Positions 34,390 to 44,289 of a DNA stretch of 64,000 bases are shown piece after piece. The stretch's first letter is position 1; each line of letters opens with the position of its first letter. A model generated the notes under the pieces. It saw only the letters and a program-made list of their open reading frames with translations. It did not search any database and was not told the origin of the DNA. Made by a program: the position numbers and the translations under genes. The DNA is taken from positions 1,544,502-1,608,501 of the forward strand of contig PTEU01000001.1 of assembly GCA_004359425.1 (NCBI GenBank), written 5' to 3'. The DNA is from Ideonella sp. MAG2 (GTDB taxonomy: Bacteria > Pseudomonadota > Gammaproteobacteria > Burkholderiales > Burkholderiaceae_C).

Positions 34390-35469
34390 ATGAGTGCATT
34401 GACCATTCAAGACGTCCGCAAGTCCTATGGCGCGGTGGACATCCTCAAGGGCATCAACATCCACATTGAGGCCGGCGAGTTCCTCATCCTCGTCGGGCCT
34501 TCGGGCTGCGGTAAGTCCACCTTGCTGTCCATGATTGCCGGGCTGGATGTGCCCACTTCGGGCGCCATCCGCCTGGGCGAGCGGGACATCACCCACCTGC
34601 CCAGCAAAGATCGCGACATTGCCATGGTGTTCCAGAGCTATGCGCTCTACCCAAACATGAACGTGGCGCAGAACATTGCCTTTGCGCTGGAGATGCGCAA
34701 AGTGCCCAAGCCCCAGCGCGACGCTGCGGTGCAGCGGGTCTCTGAGATGCTGCAGATCGGCCACTTGCTGGACCGCAAACCCGGCCAGCTCTCCGGCGGC
34801 CAGCGCCAGCGAGTGGCCATGGGCCGCGCCCTGGCCCGCGACCCCAAGCTCTTTTTGTTCGATGAACCGCTCTCCAACCTCGACGCCAAGCTGCGGGTGG
34901 AGATGCGCGCCGAGATCAAGCGCCTGCACCAGCGCACCCAAACCACCACCGTCTACGTCACCCACGACCAGGTCGAAGCCATGACCTTGGGCGACCGCAT
35001 CGCCGTGATGAAGGACGGCCAGGTGCAGCAGTTCGGCACCCCCGATGACATCTACAGCCGCCCCGCGACCCGATTTGTGGCCGAATTCATTGGCTCACCG
35101 GCCATGAACCTTGTGACGGCCCAGCGCCAGGGTCAGGCTCTCAGCGCCCACGGCCTGGCGCTTCCGCTCAATGGTTTTCAGCAGGCCGCCCTGGGCCAAG
35201 CTGGCGAGGTGCTCTATGGCATCCGCCCCGAGCATCTGCAGCTCAGCGCGGCCGGCGCTGTGGACACTGCCGGCAGCCTGCCCGGCACACTGGCCATGCT
35301 AGAGCCCACCGGCCCCGAGACCTATGCGCTGGTAGACACGCCGCTGGGCACGCTCACCGCCCGCGTGCCGGGCACGGTGGCACAAAAGGTGGGTGAGGCC
35401 GTCAGCCTGGCCTGGGCGGCCGACGCGGCCCACCTGTTTGACGCCAAGATGGAACAGCGTTTGGCTTGA
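34390..35469 (+). CDS. Sugar importer ATPase (MalK/UgpC type)
   Basis: A 359-residue protein. The true start is the ATG at 34390 (MSALTIQDVRKSYG), not the longer upstream frame that reads through gtsC. Walker A GPSGCGKST, Q loop VFQSYALYPNMNV, signature LSGGQRQRVAMGRAL, Walker B LFLFDEPLSNLDA and switch His in YVTHDQVEAMTLGD are complete. A C-terminal OB/TOBE regulatory domain (about 235-359) is present with LYGIRPEHLQL. It energises GtsBC. In pseudomonads the equivalent gene is malK/gtsD. Confidence 0.92.
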   Translation: MSALTIQDVRKSYGAVDILKGINIHIEAGEFLILVGPSGCGKSTLLSMIAGLDVPTSGAIRLGERDITHLPSKDRDIAMVFQSYALYPNMNVAQNIAFALEMRKVPKPQRDAAVQRVSEMLQIGHLLDRKPGQLSGGQRQRVAMGRALARDPKLFLFDEPLSNLDAKLRVEMRAEIKRLHQRTQTTTVYVTHDQVEAMTLGDRIAVMKDGQVQQFGTPDDIYSRPATRFVAEFIGSPAMNLVTAQRQGQALSAHGLALPLNGFQQAALGQAGEVLYGIRPEHLQLSAAGAVDTAGSLPGTLAMLEPTGPETYALVDTPLGTLTARVPGTVAQKVGEAVSLAWAADAAHLFDAKMEQRLA

Positions 35470-35536
35470 GTTTGAAAGAGCGCTAAGCCGCCCTTGCGCC
35501 TTTACAGTGGCGCATTCCCGTCACGCTGCCACTGCC

Positions 35537-36732
35537 ATGACCCTGCCGCACCTGCCGCCCTTGCCCAACGTCCGCGACCCTGCCGTGCTGCGCCAGCACG
35601 TCTGGGACACCTTGGCCTTTTACGACGGCCGCTGTGTGGACGAAAGCGGCGGGCTGTTTCAGTTCTTCAAAGACGACGGCACGGTCTACGACCGGCACAC
35701 GCGGCACTTGGTCAGCTCCACCCGCTATGTGCTGACCTTTGCCCAAGCAGCGCGCCGCTACCCAGACCACCCGCGCGCCAGCGCCTGGCAGGAGACCGCC
35801 CGCCATGCCCTGCGCTTTGTGCAGCAAGCCCACTGGCGGCCTGAGACCGGCGGCTATGCCTGGCTGCTGCGCTGGCAAGACGGGCAGGCTGAGGTGCTCG
35901 ACGCCACCCACCACTGCTACGGCCTGGCCTTTGTGCTGCTGGCCCATGCCCACGCGCTGCAGGCCGGCATCACCGAGGCACGCGACGGCCTGGCGGCCGC
36001 CTTTGCGCTGATGGAGCAGCGATTCTGGGAGCCGGACCAAGGCCTCATGAAGCCACGGGCGAGGCGCCCTATTTGGAGCGGGCCTACACCTTGGCCGAGT
36101 CGGTCACGGTGCGCCTGGCCGCGCGCGCCCAAGGCGGCATCTGGGAGCACTATCGTCGAGAAGCTGGCAGCCCCTGGCAGCCGGACTGGGACTACAACCG
36201 CCACGACAAAACCAATATCTTCCGGCCCTGGGGCTTTCAAACCGGCCACTTCACCGAGTGGACCAAGCTGCTGCTGAACCTAGAGCGTGACTTGCGCGCG
36301 GCGGGTGACGCGCGCGGCCAAGCTCCCTGGCTGTTGCAACGCGCCCAAAGCCTGTTCGACGCCGCCTGGGCACACGGCTGGGACGCCGAGCACGGCGGCT
36401 TGGTCTATGGCTTTGCGCCCCAAGGCGACCCCGCTACCGACATGCATCAACACGTGTGCGACGGCGACAAATACCACTGGGTGCAGGCCGAGAGCCTGGC
36501 CGCGGCGGCCGTGTTGGCCACCCGCACCGGTGAAGCGCGCTACTGGCAGGCCTATGAGCAACTCTGGGCCTATGCGTGGGCGCATTTTGTCGATCACCGG
36601 CATGGGGCCTGGTTCCGCATCTTGGGTCCAGCCAACCAGAAGCTGACGGACGAGAAGAGCCCCGCAGGCAAAGTGGACTATCACAATATGGGCGCGTGTC
36701 ACGAAGTCATGGACGCCCTGGCAAAACCCTGA
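35537..36732 (+). pseudogene. AGE-family epimerase/isomerase with internal deletion and frameshift
   Basis: The N-terminal half (35537 to about 36044) reads as an N-acylglucosamine 2-epimerase-family enzyme: VWDTLAFYDGRCVDESGGLFQFF, RHTRHLVSSTRYVLTFAQ, EVLDATHHCYGLAFVLLAHA, ending EPDQGL. The C-terminal half continues in another frame from about 36046 (HEATGEAPYLERAYTLAES to ACHEVMDAL). Family members have about 30 residues between these points, with a YRGQNANMH-type segment bearing an active-site His; those are absent. So an internal block was lost and the frame shifted. Intact relatives beside gts genes isomerise mannose to fructose or similar. Neither half is likely active. Confidence 0.8.
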
Positions 36733-36846
36733 CAGATGGTGGGGTTTTAGCGTTTTTTTGTGCAGAACGTCTCTCGCTGAAGCAAGGCACCATCGCAAGT
36801 GGAACTCCTCCACCCCACAACAAAGGGTGGATGGCGGAGATCTCCC

Positions 36847-39186
36847 ATGCGAAGGACACCTATGGCTTCAATCTCAGCGACTCTTCTGCGCCCAGGCACT
36901 TTTTTGATGCGGCGCTTGCGTATGCGCGCCAAACTCATGCTGATGGCGCTGATGTTGTTTGCCCCTTTGGCCTTGCTGGTGGCGCACAACATGATGCGGG
37001 CAGATCAAGAGCTCAAGGGCACGCAGGCCCGGCTGGCCGGAGCCCGCCTGCTGCCGGGCATGATTTCTTTGGGCATGGACATCCAAACCCTGAGAGCGCA
37101 ACATCACCGCGCCAGCTCCAGCGACACCACCGCTGCCGGCCCGCGCGATGAAGCGCGCAAGCGCCTGCAGGCCACGGTGGCCGCGATTGAAGCTGATTTA
37201 CGGCAGCCCCTTCCCTTTGAGCTTCAAGACGCTTGGGGGCCTGTGCGCGACGGCACCCTGGCCTTGGCCGAGGGTAAAGTGCCACAACGCCGTGACGAGG
37301 CCTTTGCCGCCCATACCGTTCAGGTCGATAAGCTGCGTCAACTGGTGCACGTTATTGCCGAGCGCTCCGGCCTGGTGCTGGACCCTGATGCCAAGAGCTA
37401 CTTTTTGATGGACCTGGTGGTGGAGCGGGCCCTGCCCTGGGCAGAAACCATTGCCCAAGCCATGGGCCAAGGTGCGGGCGTGTTGGCCCGTGGCGAAGCC
37501 ACCAAAGTAGAACGCTCCTCCATTCTGGGCCGCGCCGACGCACTCGAGGCTCAGTTGACAGACATGAGCTACCGCCAGGGCGCGATGGAACGCTCAGCGG
37601 CCAAGGTGCCTGACAACTGGCCTGCGAGCTTGGCGCAAGGCAAAGCCTATATGGACCAAGTGCGCGAGGTCATCGGGGCCGAGGTCATACAAGGTGAACC
37701 AGGCCCCTACTTCGACCAGGGTGCCAAGGCCTTGCAGGTGGCTCTGGAAATGAACCAATCGCTGGTGCAGCAACTGGTGCAGACCTTGGAGGCCAGGGAG
37801 CAACACCTGAAGTCAGTGCTGGTGGCCCAAGTGGCGCTGGGTCTGGTGGGCGTTACGCTGATGTGCTATCTGGGGCTGGCCTTCTTCCGCTGCTTTTTGG
37901 GCTCTTTGCGGGCGCTGCATCGGGGCGTTTCCGCCGTGGCTGCGGGGGATCTCTCGCACAAGGTCGAGATCAAAGGCAAGGACGAGTTGGCCGAGATCGG
38001 CGCGGTGCTGGAGGCCATGGGAGAGCGCTTGTCGTCCATGGTGGCCGAGATTCGCAGCAGCGCTGTGCGGGTGGGCCTCTCCGGCCAGCAAGTGGCCCAA
38101 AGTGGCGATGCGCTGGCCCAGCGCACCGACGCCCAGGCCACCAGCCTGCACCAAACCGTGCAGACCGTGACCGAGCTGACCGACGCTGTCACCCAAAACG
38201 CCAGCGCCGCCCAGACGCTGGACTCCTTGACCGGCCGCCTGCGTGAAGAAGTGGAGGCGGGTGGCGTGGCCATGCAAGACACAGTGGGGGCCATGACGGC
38301 GCTGGAGAGCAGCTCCAAACGGGTGGGCGAGATCATTGGCGTGATTGACGGCATCGCCTTCCAAACCAATATCTTGGCCCTGAACGCCGCCGTAGAAGCG
38401 GCCCGCGCGGGCGAGTCGGGCCGGGGCTTTGCGGTGGTGGCCAGCGAGGTGCGTCAACTGGCACAGCGCAGTGCCGCCGCAGCCGGCGAGATCCGCCAGT
38501 TGATCGGGCAGTCCAGCGAGCATGTGAGCCAGTCGGTGCAGCGCATCCAGCGGGCCAGCGGCACCTTGAGCGCCGTGGTCAACGGCGTGCGTGATGTATC
38601 GGGCCGCCTGCGCGACATTGCCCAAGCCAGTTCGCGCCAGAGTGCAGGCCTGGAGCAAGTGGCCCGCAGCATCGACGGGCTGGACGAGATCACACGCCAG
38701 AACAAAGAGATGGTGGCGGAATCTTCGGCCGCGTCTCAAGAGTTGGTGACACGTGCTGGTGCCCTGAGCCAAGCGGTAGCAGCCATCCGCCTGCGCCAAG
38801 GCAGTGCGGATGAGGCCCGCGATATGGTTCACAAGGCACTGGAGGTCATCAAAACCCAGGGGATGGACAGCGCCTTTGCCACCTTCCGAGCTGCCAATAG
38901 CGGCTTTGTAGACCGCGACCTGTATGTTTTTGTGGTCGACCGCGAAGGCCGCTATGTGGTGCATGCCGCCAAGAAGGCGATGGAAGGCCACCGCGTGCAT
39001 GAAGTGCCGGGCATCGACGGTGACCGCTTCACCCGCGAAGCCTGGGAAGCCACCGAGGGCAACCACTGGGTGGAGTACAACATCATCAACCAGGCCAATG
39101 GCCAGGTGCAGCCCAAGGCCAGCTATGTGGTGGCGCTGAATGACAAATGGCTGATCGGCTGCGGCATCTACCGCGTGGGCGGTTAA
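36847..39186 (+). CDS. Methyl-accepting chemotaxis protein with C-terminal Cache-like domain
   Basis: About 779 residues from the ATG at 36847, with GGAG eleven bases before it. A first membrane helix (about 25-42, [18 protein letters not shown]) is followed by a periplasmic helical region of about 280 residues, a second helix (about 335-355), a HAMP domain (about 360-410) and a signalling domain with the hairpin tip [41 protein letters not shown]. Beyond this, where most receptors end, lies about 130 residues of a Cache-like sensor ([43 protein letters not shown]). That puts a second small-ligand sensor in the cytoplasm. No chemotaxis kinase genes are adjacent. Confidence 0.88.
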   Translation: MRRTPMASISATLLRPGTFLMRRLRMRAKLMLMALMLFAPLALLVAHNMMRADQELKGTQARLAGARLLPGMISLGMDIQTLRAQHHRASSSDTTAAGPRDEARKRLQATVAAIEADLRQPLPFELQDAWGPVRDGTLALAEGKVPQRRDEAFAAHTVQVDKLRQLVHVIAERSGLVLDPDAKSYFLMDLVVERALPWAETIAQAMGQGAGVLARGEATKVERSSILGRADALEAQLTDMSYRQGAMERSAAKVPDNWPASLAQGKAYMDQVREVIGAEVIQGEPGPYFDQGAKALQVALEMNQSLVQQLVQTLEAREQHLKSVLVAQVALGLVGVTLMCYLGLAFFRCFLGSLRALHRGVSAVAAGDLSHKVEIKGKDELAEIGAVLEAMGERLSSMVAEIRSSAVRVGLSGQQVAQSGDALAQRTDAQATSLHQTVQTVTELTDAVTQNASAAQTLDSLTGRLREEVEAGGVAMQDTVGAMTALESSSKRVGEIIGVIDGIAFQTNILALNAAVEAARAGESGRGFAVVASEVRQLAQRSAAAAGEIRQLIGQSSEHVSQSVQRIQRASGTLSAVVNGVRDVSGRLRDIAQASSRQSAGLEQVARSIDGLDEITRQNKEMVAESSAASQELVTRAGALSQAVAAIRLRQGSADEARDMVHKALEVIKTQGMDSAFATFRAANSGFVDRDLYVFVVDREGRYVVHAAKKAMEGHRVHEVPGIDGDRFTREAWEATEGNHWVEYNIINQANGQVQPKASYVVALNDKWLIGCGIYRVGG

Positions 39187-39195
39187 GACCCTAGC

Positions 39196-39939
39196 TCAAG
39201 CCAGCCCGTCCCACAGCAGCTTGCAGCCCGTGGCGGCCATGCCCGCATAAAACAAGCGGTAGAACCAGGTGGGGTTGACCCGCCGCACAAAGCGCAGGCC
39301 CAGCCACACGCCCAAGGGCGCGAACGGCGCCAGCGCCAGTGAGGTGGCCAGGTTGGTGGTGTCAATCAGCCCCAGCCAGGCATAAGGCAGCCACTTGGAG
39401 ACATTGATCGCGGCAAACAGCACCGCCATGGTGGCCGTGAACACCACCGGTGCCAGGCGCATGGGCAACACATAAAAGCTCACCGGCGGCCCGCCCGCAT
39501 GGGCCACAAAGCTGGTGAATCCCGAGGTGACCCCCAACACAAAACCCAGCCAGCGCGGCGGCGGTGGCGCATCGGCACGCGGCGGAAAGGCCAGCCGAGT
39601 GGCCAAAAACAGCAAGGTGATGCCGCCCACCACGGCGGCCACGATCTTGGCGCTGAGCACCCCGAACAACACCGTGCCCACCACCGTGCCCAAGAGCCCC
39701 GCAGGCAACAGCAAGCGCAACAGTCGCCAGTCTGCTTGCCGAACAAGCGCCATCAAGCCCATGGCATCCATGATGGCCAGCAGCGGCAACATGATGGCAG
39801 CTGCTTGAGGCACCGGAATGGTCAAGGCCATCAAGGGCACCGCCAGCGCGCCAAAGCCCGCACCGAAGCCGCTTTTGGACAAGCCCATCAGCACCACGGC
39901 CGGAATGGCCACGGCGTAAAACTGCCAATCGGTGATCAA
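39196..39939 (-). CDS. TSUP-family membrane permease (TauE/SafE type)
   Basis: About 247 residues from a TTG at 39939, the best start since similarity begins at ITDWQFYAVAIPAVVLMGLSKSGFGAG and no ATG lies near; a longer frame to 40137 is unlikely as it overlaps the divergent gene. Eight hydrophobic segments and two related half-repeats (GLSKSGFGAGFG and GVTSGFTSFVAHAGGPP) are the TSUP hallmark. These permeases export sulfite, sulfoacetate or related organic sulfur anions, but the substrate is unknown here. It converges with the chemoreceptor gene (10 bases between the stops). Confidence 0.8.
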   Translation of the reverse strand: MITDWQFYAVAIPAVVLMGLSKSGFGAGFGALAVPLMALTIPVPQAAAIMLPLLAIMDAMGLMALVRQADWRLLRLLLPAGLLGTVVGTVLFGVLSAKIVAAVVGGITLLFLATRLAFPPRADAPPPPRWLGFVLGVTSGFTSFVAHAGGPPVSFYVLPMRLAPVVFTATMAVLFAAINVSKWLPYAWLGLIDTTNLATSLALAPFAPLGVWLGLRFVRRVNPTWFYRLFYAGMAATGCKLLWDGLA

Positions 39940-39977
39940 TGGGACGTGCTCGGTGGGGAAGAGGCGACAATTCTCGG

Positions 39978-40312
39978 ATGTTCCAGCCCTCACAAAACGA
40001 CGTTCGCCGTTTCTTTTGCGACACCTTTGCCAAGCAGCGCCAGGGCCAGCCCATGGCGCCCATTGAGGTGCTGGCCGCCGCGTGGATGGACGAGCACCCC
40101 GAGTACCACGCCGACTTGGCCGATGTGGAGGCCGCACTGGCAGCGGTCTACACCGTGGACGACGGCCGCACCAACCCTTTTTTGCACCTGTCCATGCACC
40201 TGACCATCAGCGAGCAGGTCTCCATCGACCAGCCGCGTGGCATTCGGCAGGCGGTGGAGTTACTGGCCGCCAAGCGCAACTCCCTGCACGAAGCCCAACA
40301 CGAGGTCAACAG
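39978..40312 (+). pseudogene. DUF1841-family gene, 3' end lost
   Basis: From an ATG at 39978 the frame reads FQPSQNDVRRFFCDTFAKQR, IEVLAAAWMDEHPEYH and LHLSMHLTISEQVSIDQPRGIRQAVELLA, matching the DUF1841 proteins of betaproteobacteria (function unknown). Similarity stops after LHEAQHEV at about 40309. The frame continues to 40430 but is then the antisense of the beta-helix gene. Only about 30 C-terminal residues should be missing. Both genes at this junction lost their 3' ends. Confidence 0.8.
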
Positions 40313-41593
40313 ATTGACGCCACCCCCACCGTTGAAGAACAGGTTGGGATACAGGGAGTTGCTGTGCCGCGCAGGGTCACTGAAATCGGGGGTCGCGCCG
40401 ATGCCAGGCACCGCAGCCTGTGTGCTGTAGACGAGGTTGCCGTAGATGTAGTTGCCACCGCTGCGGCCGGCAGGCACAGGCAGCCAGCCCATGCATTGGC
40501 CTGCCGCATCAATGTTGTAGCAAACACTGGTATTGCTGGCCAAACCGATTTCCGCCCGAAACACACCGGGTGAACGCAGGCGGTTGGTGTCGGTGGCATT
40601 GCCACCCACCGTGTTGGCGACGATGTAGTTGCCACGCCCCACCAACAGGCTGATACCCGCCCCGGCATTACCCCAGGCCACGTTGAAGGCGACGATATTG
40701 TTGTCGCAGAAGTGGTCCACCTGGATGCCATTGCCATCCGCAAGTTTGTTGTCTTGCTGGCCATTCACATAGTTGTAGATCACCAAATTGCCGTCGCAGT
40801 CTGCCTCTGCGCTATCTCGGGCACTGAAAAGGTGGATGCCCGAGGTACCCCCAATGGCAGTGCCATTGCCCTGCACTTGGTTGCGCTCGATGGACCAATA
40901 CGAGGCCTCGGACGATATGCCATGGCGGCCGTTGCCCGACACCGTATTGCCACTGAAGTAAGAGCCAATCGCATTGGTGCTGGGGTTGAGCCCGGAGCTG
41001 CCCAGCGCGGCCCCGTTGCCCCGGTTGTTGGCAATGACATTGTCAGGGCCTATCACCAAGCGCGGCCCGGCCAAGGGGGTGATGTTGACGCCGTTCAAAG
41101 CGGCGTCATGAATGCGATTGGACTTCAACACAATATCGCTGCTGCCGCCGTCGATCACCACCGCATGGCGTCCGGCCCTGGCATCGCTGATGTCTAGCCC
41201 TGACACTTCCAGGTACTGGCTACCATTGGTGATGTTCAGGCCCTGTGCGAGCTTGACGGTTTGACCGGCTGCCGCCATGACTTTGATGGGGGCCGCAGCA
41301 CTGCCACGAGCGCCGTCGATGTTCAACGCCGGGGCACCGCTGAGGGCACCGGTGGGCAACCAGCCGCTAGGCTGTGCCGAAGGGTAGATGACCAATACAT
41401 CGCCGGGCAGCAAAAAGCTCCAGCGCCCGGCCAGGCTGTAGGTCTTGCCGTTCACCACGGTGCTGCCCATGGGGTTGGTAAAGCAATAGGCCACACCCGT
41501 ACACGAGGGCCGCACCGACCATTCGGTTGCCTGCGCCTCCGTGCAGCCCCACAGTGCCACCCACAAACATCCCAACAATGCACGTGCTTGCAT
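40311..41593 (-). pseudogene. Exported right-handed beta-helix protein, 3' end lost
   Basis: From an ATG at 41593 with a signal peptide (LLGCLWVALWGCTEAQAT) the protein reads as a right-handed parallel beta-helix, with regular N-G-I/V-G-N repeats: LEVSGLDISDARAGRHAVVIDGG, IVLKSNRIHDAALNGVNI, YFSGNTVSGNGRHGISS, NIVAFNVAWGNAGAGISLLVG. Such proteins include pectate or alginate lyase-like and carbohydrate-binding types. Near 40311 the reading continues into the antisense of the DUF1841 gene up to 40148, so the natural C-terminus is gone. About 425 natural residues remain, and the fold may be mostly complete. Confidence 0.75.
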
Positions 41594-41837
41594 GTGCGTT
41601 TCCCTTCCTATGCACTGCGCTTCTCTGAGCCTGGTGCATTTGAACCGACGAACCCCCGCCGCAGCATAGACACTCCGGCTGGCTTATGGGCCCATTGGCC
41701 GCACCGGCTCTACTGTTTGTTGGTGCCAAGCACCGCCCAGCCTGCCCGCCCGTTGGTTGAGGGCGACGTAACTGCGCAGAACTTGGCAAGACCGTGGTGC
41801 TGCGGTGCCCGGGCCATTTTGGGCGATCATGCGGGCC

Positions 41838-42614
41838 ATGCGCCTGCAATTGCTGTCTGACCTCCACCTCGAAACCGAGATCTACACCCCCATACCCGCC
41901 CCCGACGCCGAGTTGTTAGTGCTGGCTGGCGACATCGACACCCGCTGGGAAGCGCTCTCGCTGTTCCAAGACTGGCCGGTGCCGGTGTTGATGGTGGCAG
42001 GCAACCATGAGTTCGATGGCCGCGAACTGGACGAAGCTTGGCCCGCCCTGCAAGCGCACTGCGAGGCGCTGGGCATACACCTGCTGGAGCAGCGCTCGCT
42101 GATTCTGACCGGTGACGATGGCCGCCGCATCCGCTTTTGCGGCACCGTGCGCTGGAGCGACTTTGACTTGTTTGGTGCCAGCCAACGCGACCGCGCGCTG
42201 CGCGCCGCCGCTTACTTTCAGCGCCTCATGAACAGCCGTTGGCGCGGCGCAGCCTTTGACGCTGCTGCCGTGCGCGAGGCGGGCTTGGGCTGCCGCGCTT
42301 GGTTGGAGACGGTGCTGAGTGAGCCGCCCCAAGACCGCTGGGACGCGACCTGCGTCATCACCCATTTTGCGCCCAGCCTGCGCAGCGCCGACCCGCGCTT
42401 TGGCAAGCAGCCAGGCACCGCCAGCTTTTGCTGCGCAGACGACGACCTGATAGAGCGCGCCGACCTGTGGTTGCACGGCCACCTGCACTGCCGCCACGAC
42501 TACAGCGTGCCACGCGCAGGCCGACCACCGGCGCGGGTGGTGTGCCAGGCCCGCGGCTTGGCACGCAAAGGCGAGGCTGAAGGCTGGGATGGCCTGCGCG
42601 TCTTCAGCGTTTGA
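41838..42614 (+). CDS. Calcineurin-like metallophosphoesterase
   Basis: About 258 residues; an ATG nine bases earlier is an equally possible start. All metal-binding motifs of the family are present: SDLHLE, VLAGDID, VAGNHEFD, CVITHFAP and HGHLHCRHDY. It probably hydrolyses a phosphomonoester or diester in the cytoplasm; substrate unknown. It stands alone between the broken beta-helix gene and the universal stress gene. The 240 bases before it show no other gene. Confidence 0.85.
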   Translation: MRLQLLSDLHLETEIYTPIPAPDAELLVLAGDIDTRWEALSLFQDWPVPVLMVAGNHEFDGRELDEAWPALQAHCEALGIHLLEQRSLILTGDDGRRIRFCGTVRWSDFDLFGASQRDRALRAAAYFQRLMNSRWRGAAFDAAAVREAGLGCRAWLETVLSEPPQDRWDATCVITHFAPSLRSADPRFGKQPGTASFCCADDDLIERADLWLHGHLHCRHDYSVPRAGRPPARVVCQARGLARKGEAEGWDGLRVFSV

Positions 42615-42676
42615 GGCCAGGCGGGCTGCGGCCATCCACATGCACCGCGTCTGGCGGCAAGCTATGCTCACAATGA

Positions 42677-42690
42677 TTGATCTAGGGCAA
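42677..42690 (+). promoter_or_regulatory. Possible FNR/Anr box before the universal stress gene
   Basis: TTGAT-CTAG-GGCAA matches the FNR/Anr consensus TTGAT-N4-ATCAA fully in the first half and in three of five bases in the second. It lies 73 to 60 bases before the start codon of a universal stress gene, a common Anr target, and close to cydAB, which are also oxygen-controlled in many bacteria. Confidence 0.45.
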
Positions 42691-42749
42691 GCCGCCGGGC
42701 ACTGGCTCAGCCACACTCTATTCATCACCACACTCAAGGAGTTTGCATC

Positions 42750-43172
42750 ATGAAAATTTTGGTCGCAGCCGACGGCAGCACTTACACCAAGCGCATGTTG
42801 GCCTATTTGGCCGCCCATGATGAATGGCTGGGCCCGCAACACGAGTACACCGTGGTTCACACGGTAGCCGCTGTGCCGCCGAGAGCGGCAGCGGCCTTGG
42901 ACAAAGAAATACTGAAGTCCCACTACGACGAAGAAGCAGAAAAGGTCTTCAAGCCTATCCGTACCTTCTTCACCAAGCAGCGCATTCAGGCGAGCTATGT
43001 CTCCAAGGTGGGCAATGCGGCTGACGTGATCGCCAGCACCGCCGACAAAGGCAAGTTCGACCTCTTGGTCATGGGCTCGCACGGCCATAGCTCGCTGGCC
43101 AATTTGGTCATGGGCTCAGTGGTCACCAAGGTCCTGGCCCATTGCAGCACCCCGGTGCTGCTGGTGCGCTGA
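42750..43172 (+). CDS. Universal stress protein
   Basis: A 140-residue UspA-fold protein. It begins MKILVAADGSTYTKRML and ends with the ATP-binding loop GSHGHSSLANLVMGSVV (pattern G-2X-G-9X-G-S) and STPVLLVR. AAGGAG precedes the ATG. Such proteins help survival under low oxygen or starvation. A possible FNR/Anr box lies upstream. It converges on cydB with a hairpin between. Confidence 0.92.
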   Translation: MKILVAADGSTYTKRMLAYLAAHDEWLGPQHEYTVVHTVAAVPPRAAAALDKEILKSHYDEEAEKVFKPIRTFFTKQRIQASYVSKVGNAADVIASTADKGKFDLLVMGSHGHSSLANLVMGSVVTKVLAHCSTPVLLVR

Positions 43173-43179
43173 GTTTTCC

Positions 43180-43209
43180 GCCCTGCACCGATGAACCCCG
43201 GTGCAGGGC
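43180..43209. terminator. Stem-loop between convergent usp and cydB genes
   Basis: GCCCTGCACCG and CGGTGCAGGGC form an eleven-base-pair stem with an eight-base loop. No T run follows on either strand, so it may be a weak bidirectional terminator or a 3' end protector. Confidence 0.5.
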
Positions 43210-43239
43210 CCGGTGCCCCATGCCCAGACCGCCGCTCAC

Positions 43240-44289
43240 TCAGTACTTCAAGGCGGTGCTTTTGCCCCAAAACACGCGGTAGGCAAATACGGTGTAGGCC
43301 AAGATGACGGGGAGCACGATGACCGTGCCGTAGAAAATCACCTCCAAAGCCTCGGGCGCGCTGGCGGCATTCCAGACGGTCAGCTTGTCCACCACCAGCC
43401 AGGGGAACAAGCTGTAGGCCAAGCCATAAAAGGCCAACAGAAACACGCCCACGGTACTGGCAAAAGGCACCGCCACCCCGTACTGATTGTGTTGCGCAAG
43501 CCTAGTGGGCAAGCGCTTGAGGCTGCGGGCCATCACCACGAACAGCGCCACCGTCATGGCGGGAATGGGCAAGAGCAGCATCACATTGGGGAAGCTGAAC
43601 CACTTGTCGAAAATCCGTGGGCTGACCCAGGGCGTTGCCACAGAAATGGCGGCAACACCCGCAGCAGTCAGCCACAAGCTGGTTTGTGCCCAACGCACCG
43701 CCTTGAGCTGCAGTGCGCCTTCGGTCTTCATGATGAGCCAGCCCGCCCCTAAGAGGCAGTAGGCAGCCACCAGGCACAGGCCGATCAACGCGCTGAACAA
43801 CTGCGCCCGCCAGTCCTGGGTGAAGCCAGTGACCAAGCCCCCGAGCATGAAGCCCTGCGACCATCCGGCCAACAGCGAGCCGGCATAGAAGGCGCGGTCC
43901 CACAGCGGCTTGTGCTCGGCATGGGCCTTGACGCGGAAGTCGAAGGCCACGCCTCGCAAGGTCAGCCCAAACAGCATCAGGGCCACCGGCAAATAGAGCG
44001 CTCCCAAGATGACCCCGTGGGCCAGCGGAAACGCCACCAGCAGGACGCCCACCCCCAGCACCAACCAGGTTTCGTTGGCATCCCAGAAGGGGCCGATGCT
44101 GGCAATCATGGTGTCTTTCTGCGCCTCGTCATCGGCTCTGCGCAGCAGCACACCGACGCCAAGATCGTAGCCGTCCAGAATCACATAGAGCAGCATGGCC
44201 AAGGCCATCACCAAAGCAAAGGCCAGTGGCAACCAACCAGAGGGCTGGCTCAGGTCCGGAAAGGTCAATATCTGCTGAGCATCAAGCAT
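43240..44289 (-). CDS. cydB: Cytochrome bd-type quinol oxidase subunit II
   Basis: A 349-residue membrane protein with eight or nine helices. The text ILDGYDLGVGVLL, IGPFWDANETWLVLGVGVLLVAFP and FDFRVKAHAEHKPLWDRAFYAGS is diagnostic for CydB. It overlaps the cydA end by eight bases and is translated from the same message. The protein itself looks intact, but its partner CydA is split (44282-45690), so a working oxidase from this locus is doubtful. Confidence 0.93.
   Translation of the reverse strand: MLDAQQILTFPDLSQPSGWLPLAFALVMALAMLLYVILDGYDLGVGVLLRRADDEAQKDTMIASIGPFWDANETWLVLGVGVLLVAFPLAHGVILGALYLPVALMLFGLTLRGVAFDFRVKAHAEHKPLWDRAFYAGSLLAGWSQGFMLGGLVTGFTQDWRAQLFSALIGLCLVAAYCLLGAGWLIMKTEGALQLKAVRWAQTSLWLTAAGVAAISVATPWVSPRIFDKWFSFPNVMLLLPIPAMTVALFVVMARSLKRLPTRLAQHNQYGVAVPFASTVGVFLLAFYGLAYSLFPWLVVDKLTVWNAASAPEALEVIFYGTVIVLPVILAYTVFAYRVFWGKSTALKY

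Noticed and set aside
37813..39066. A 417-residue open frame on the minus strand
   Set aside because: Antisense to the chemoreceptor gene; low-complexity His/Gly/Leu text without motifs.
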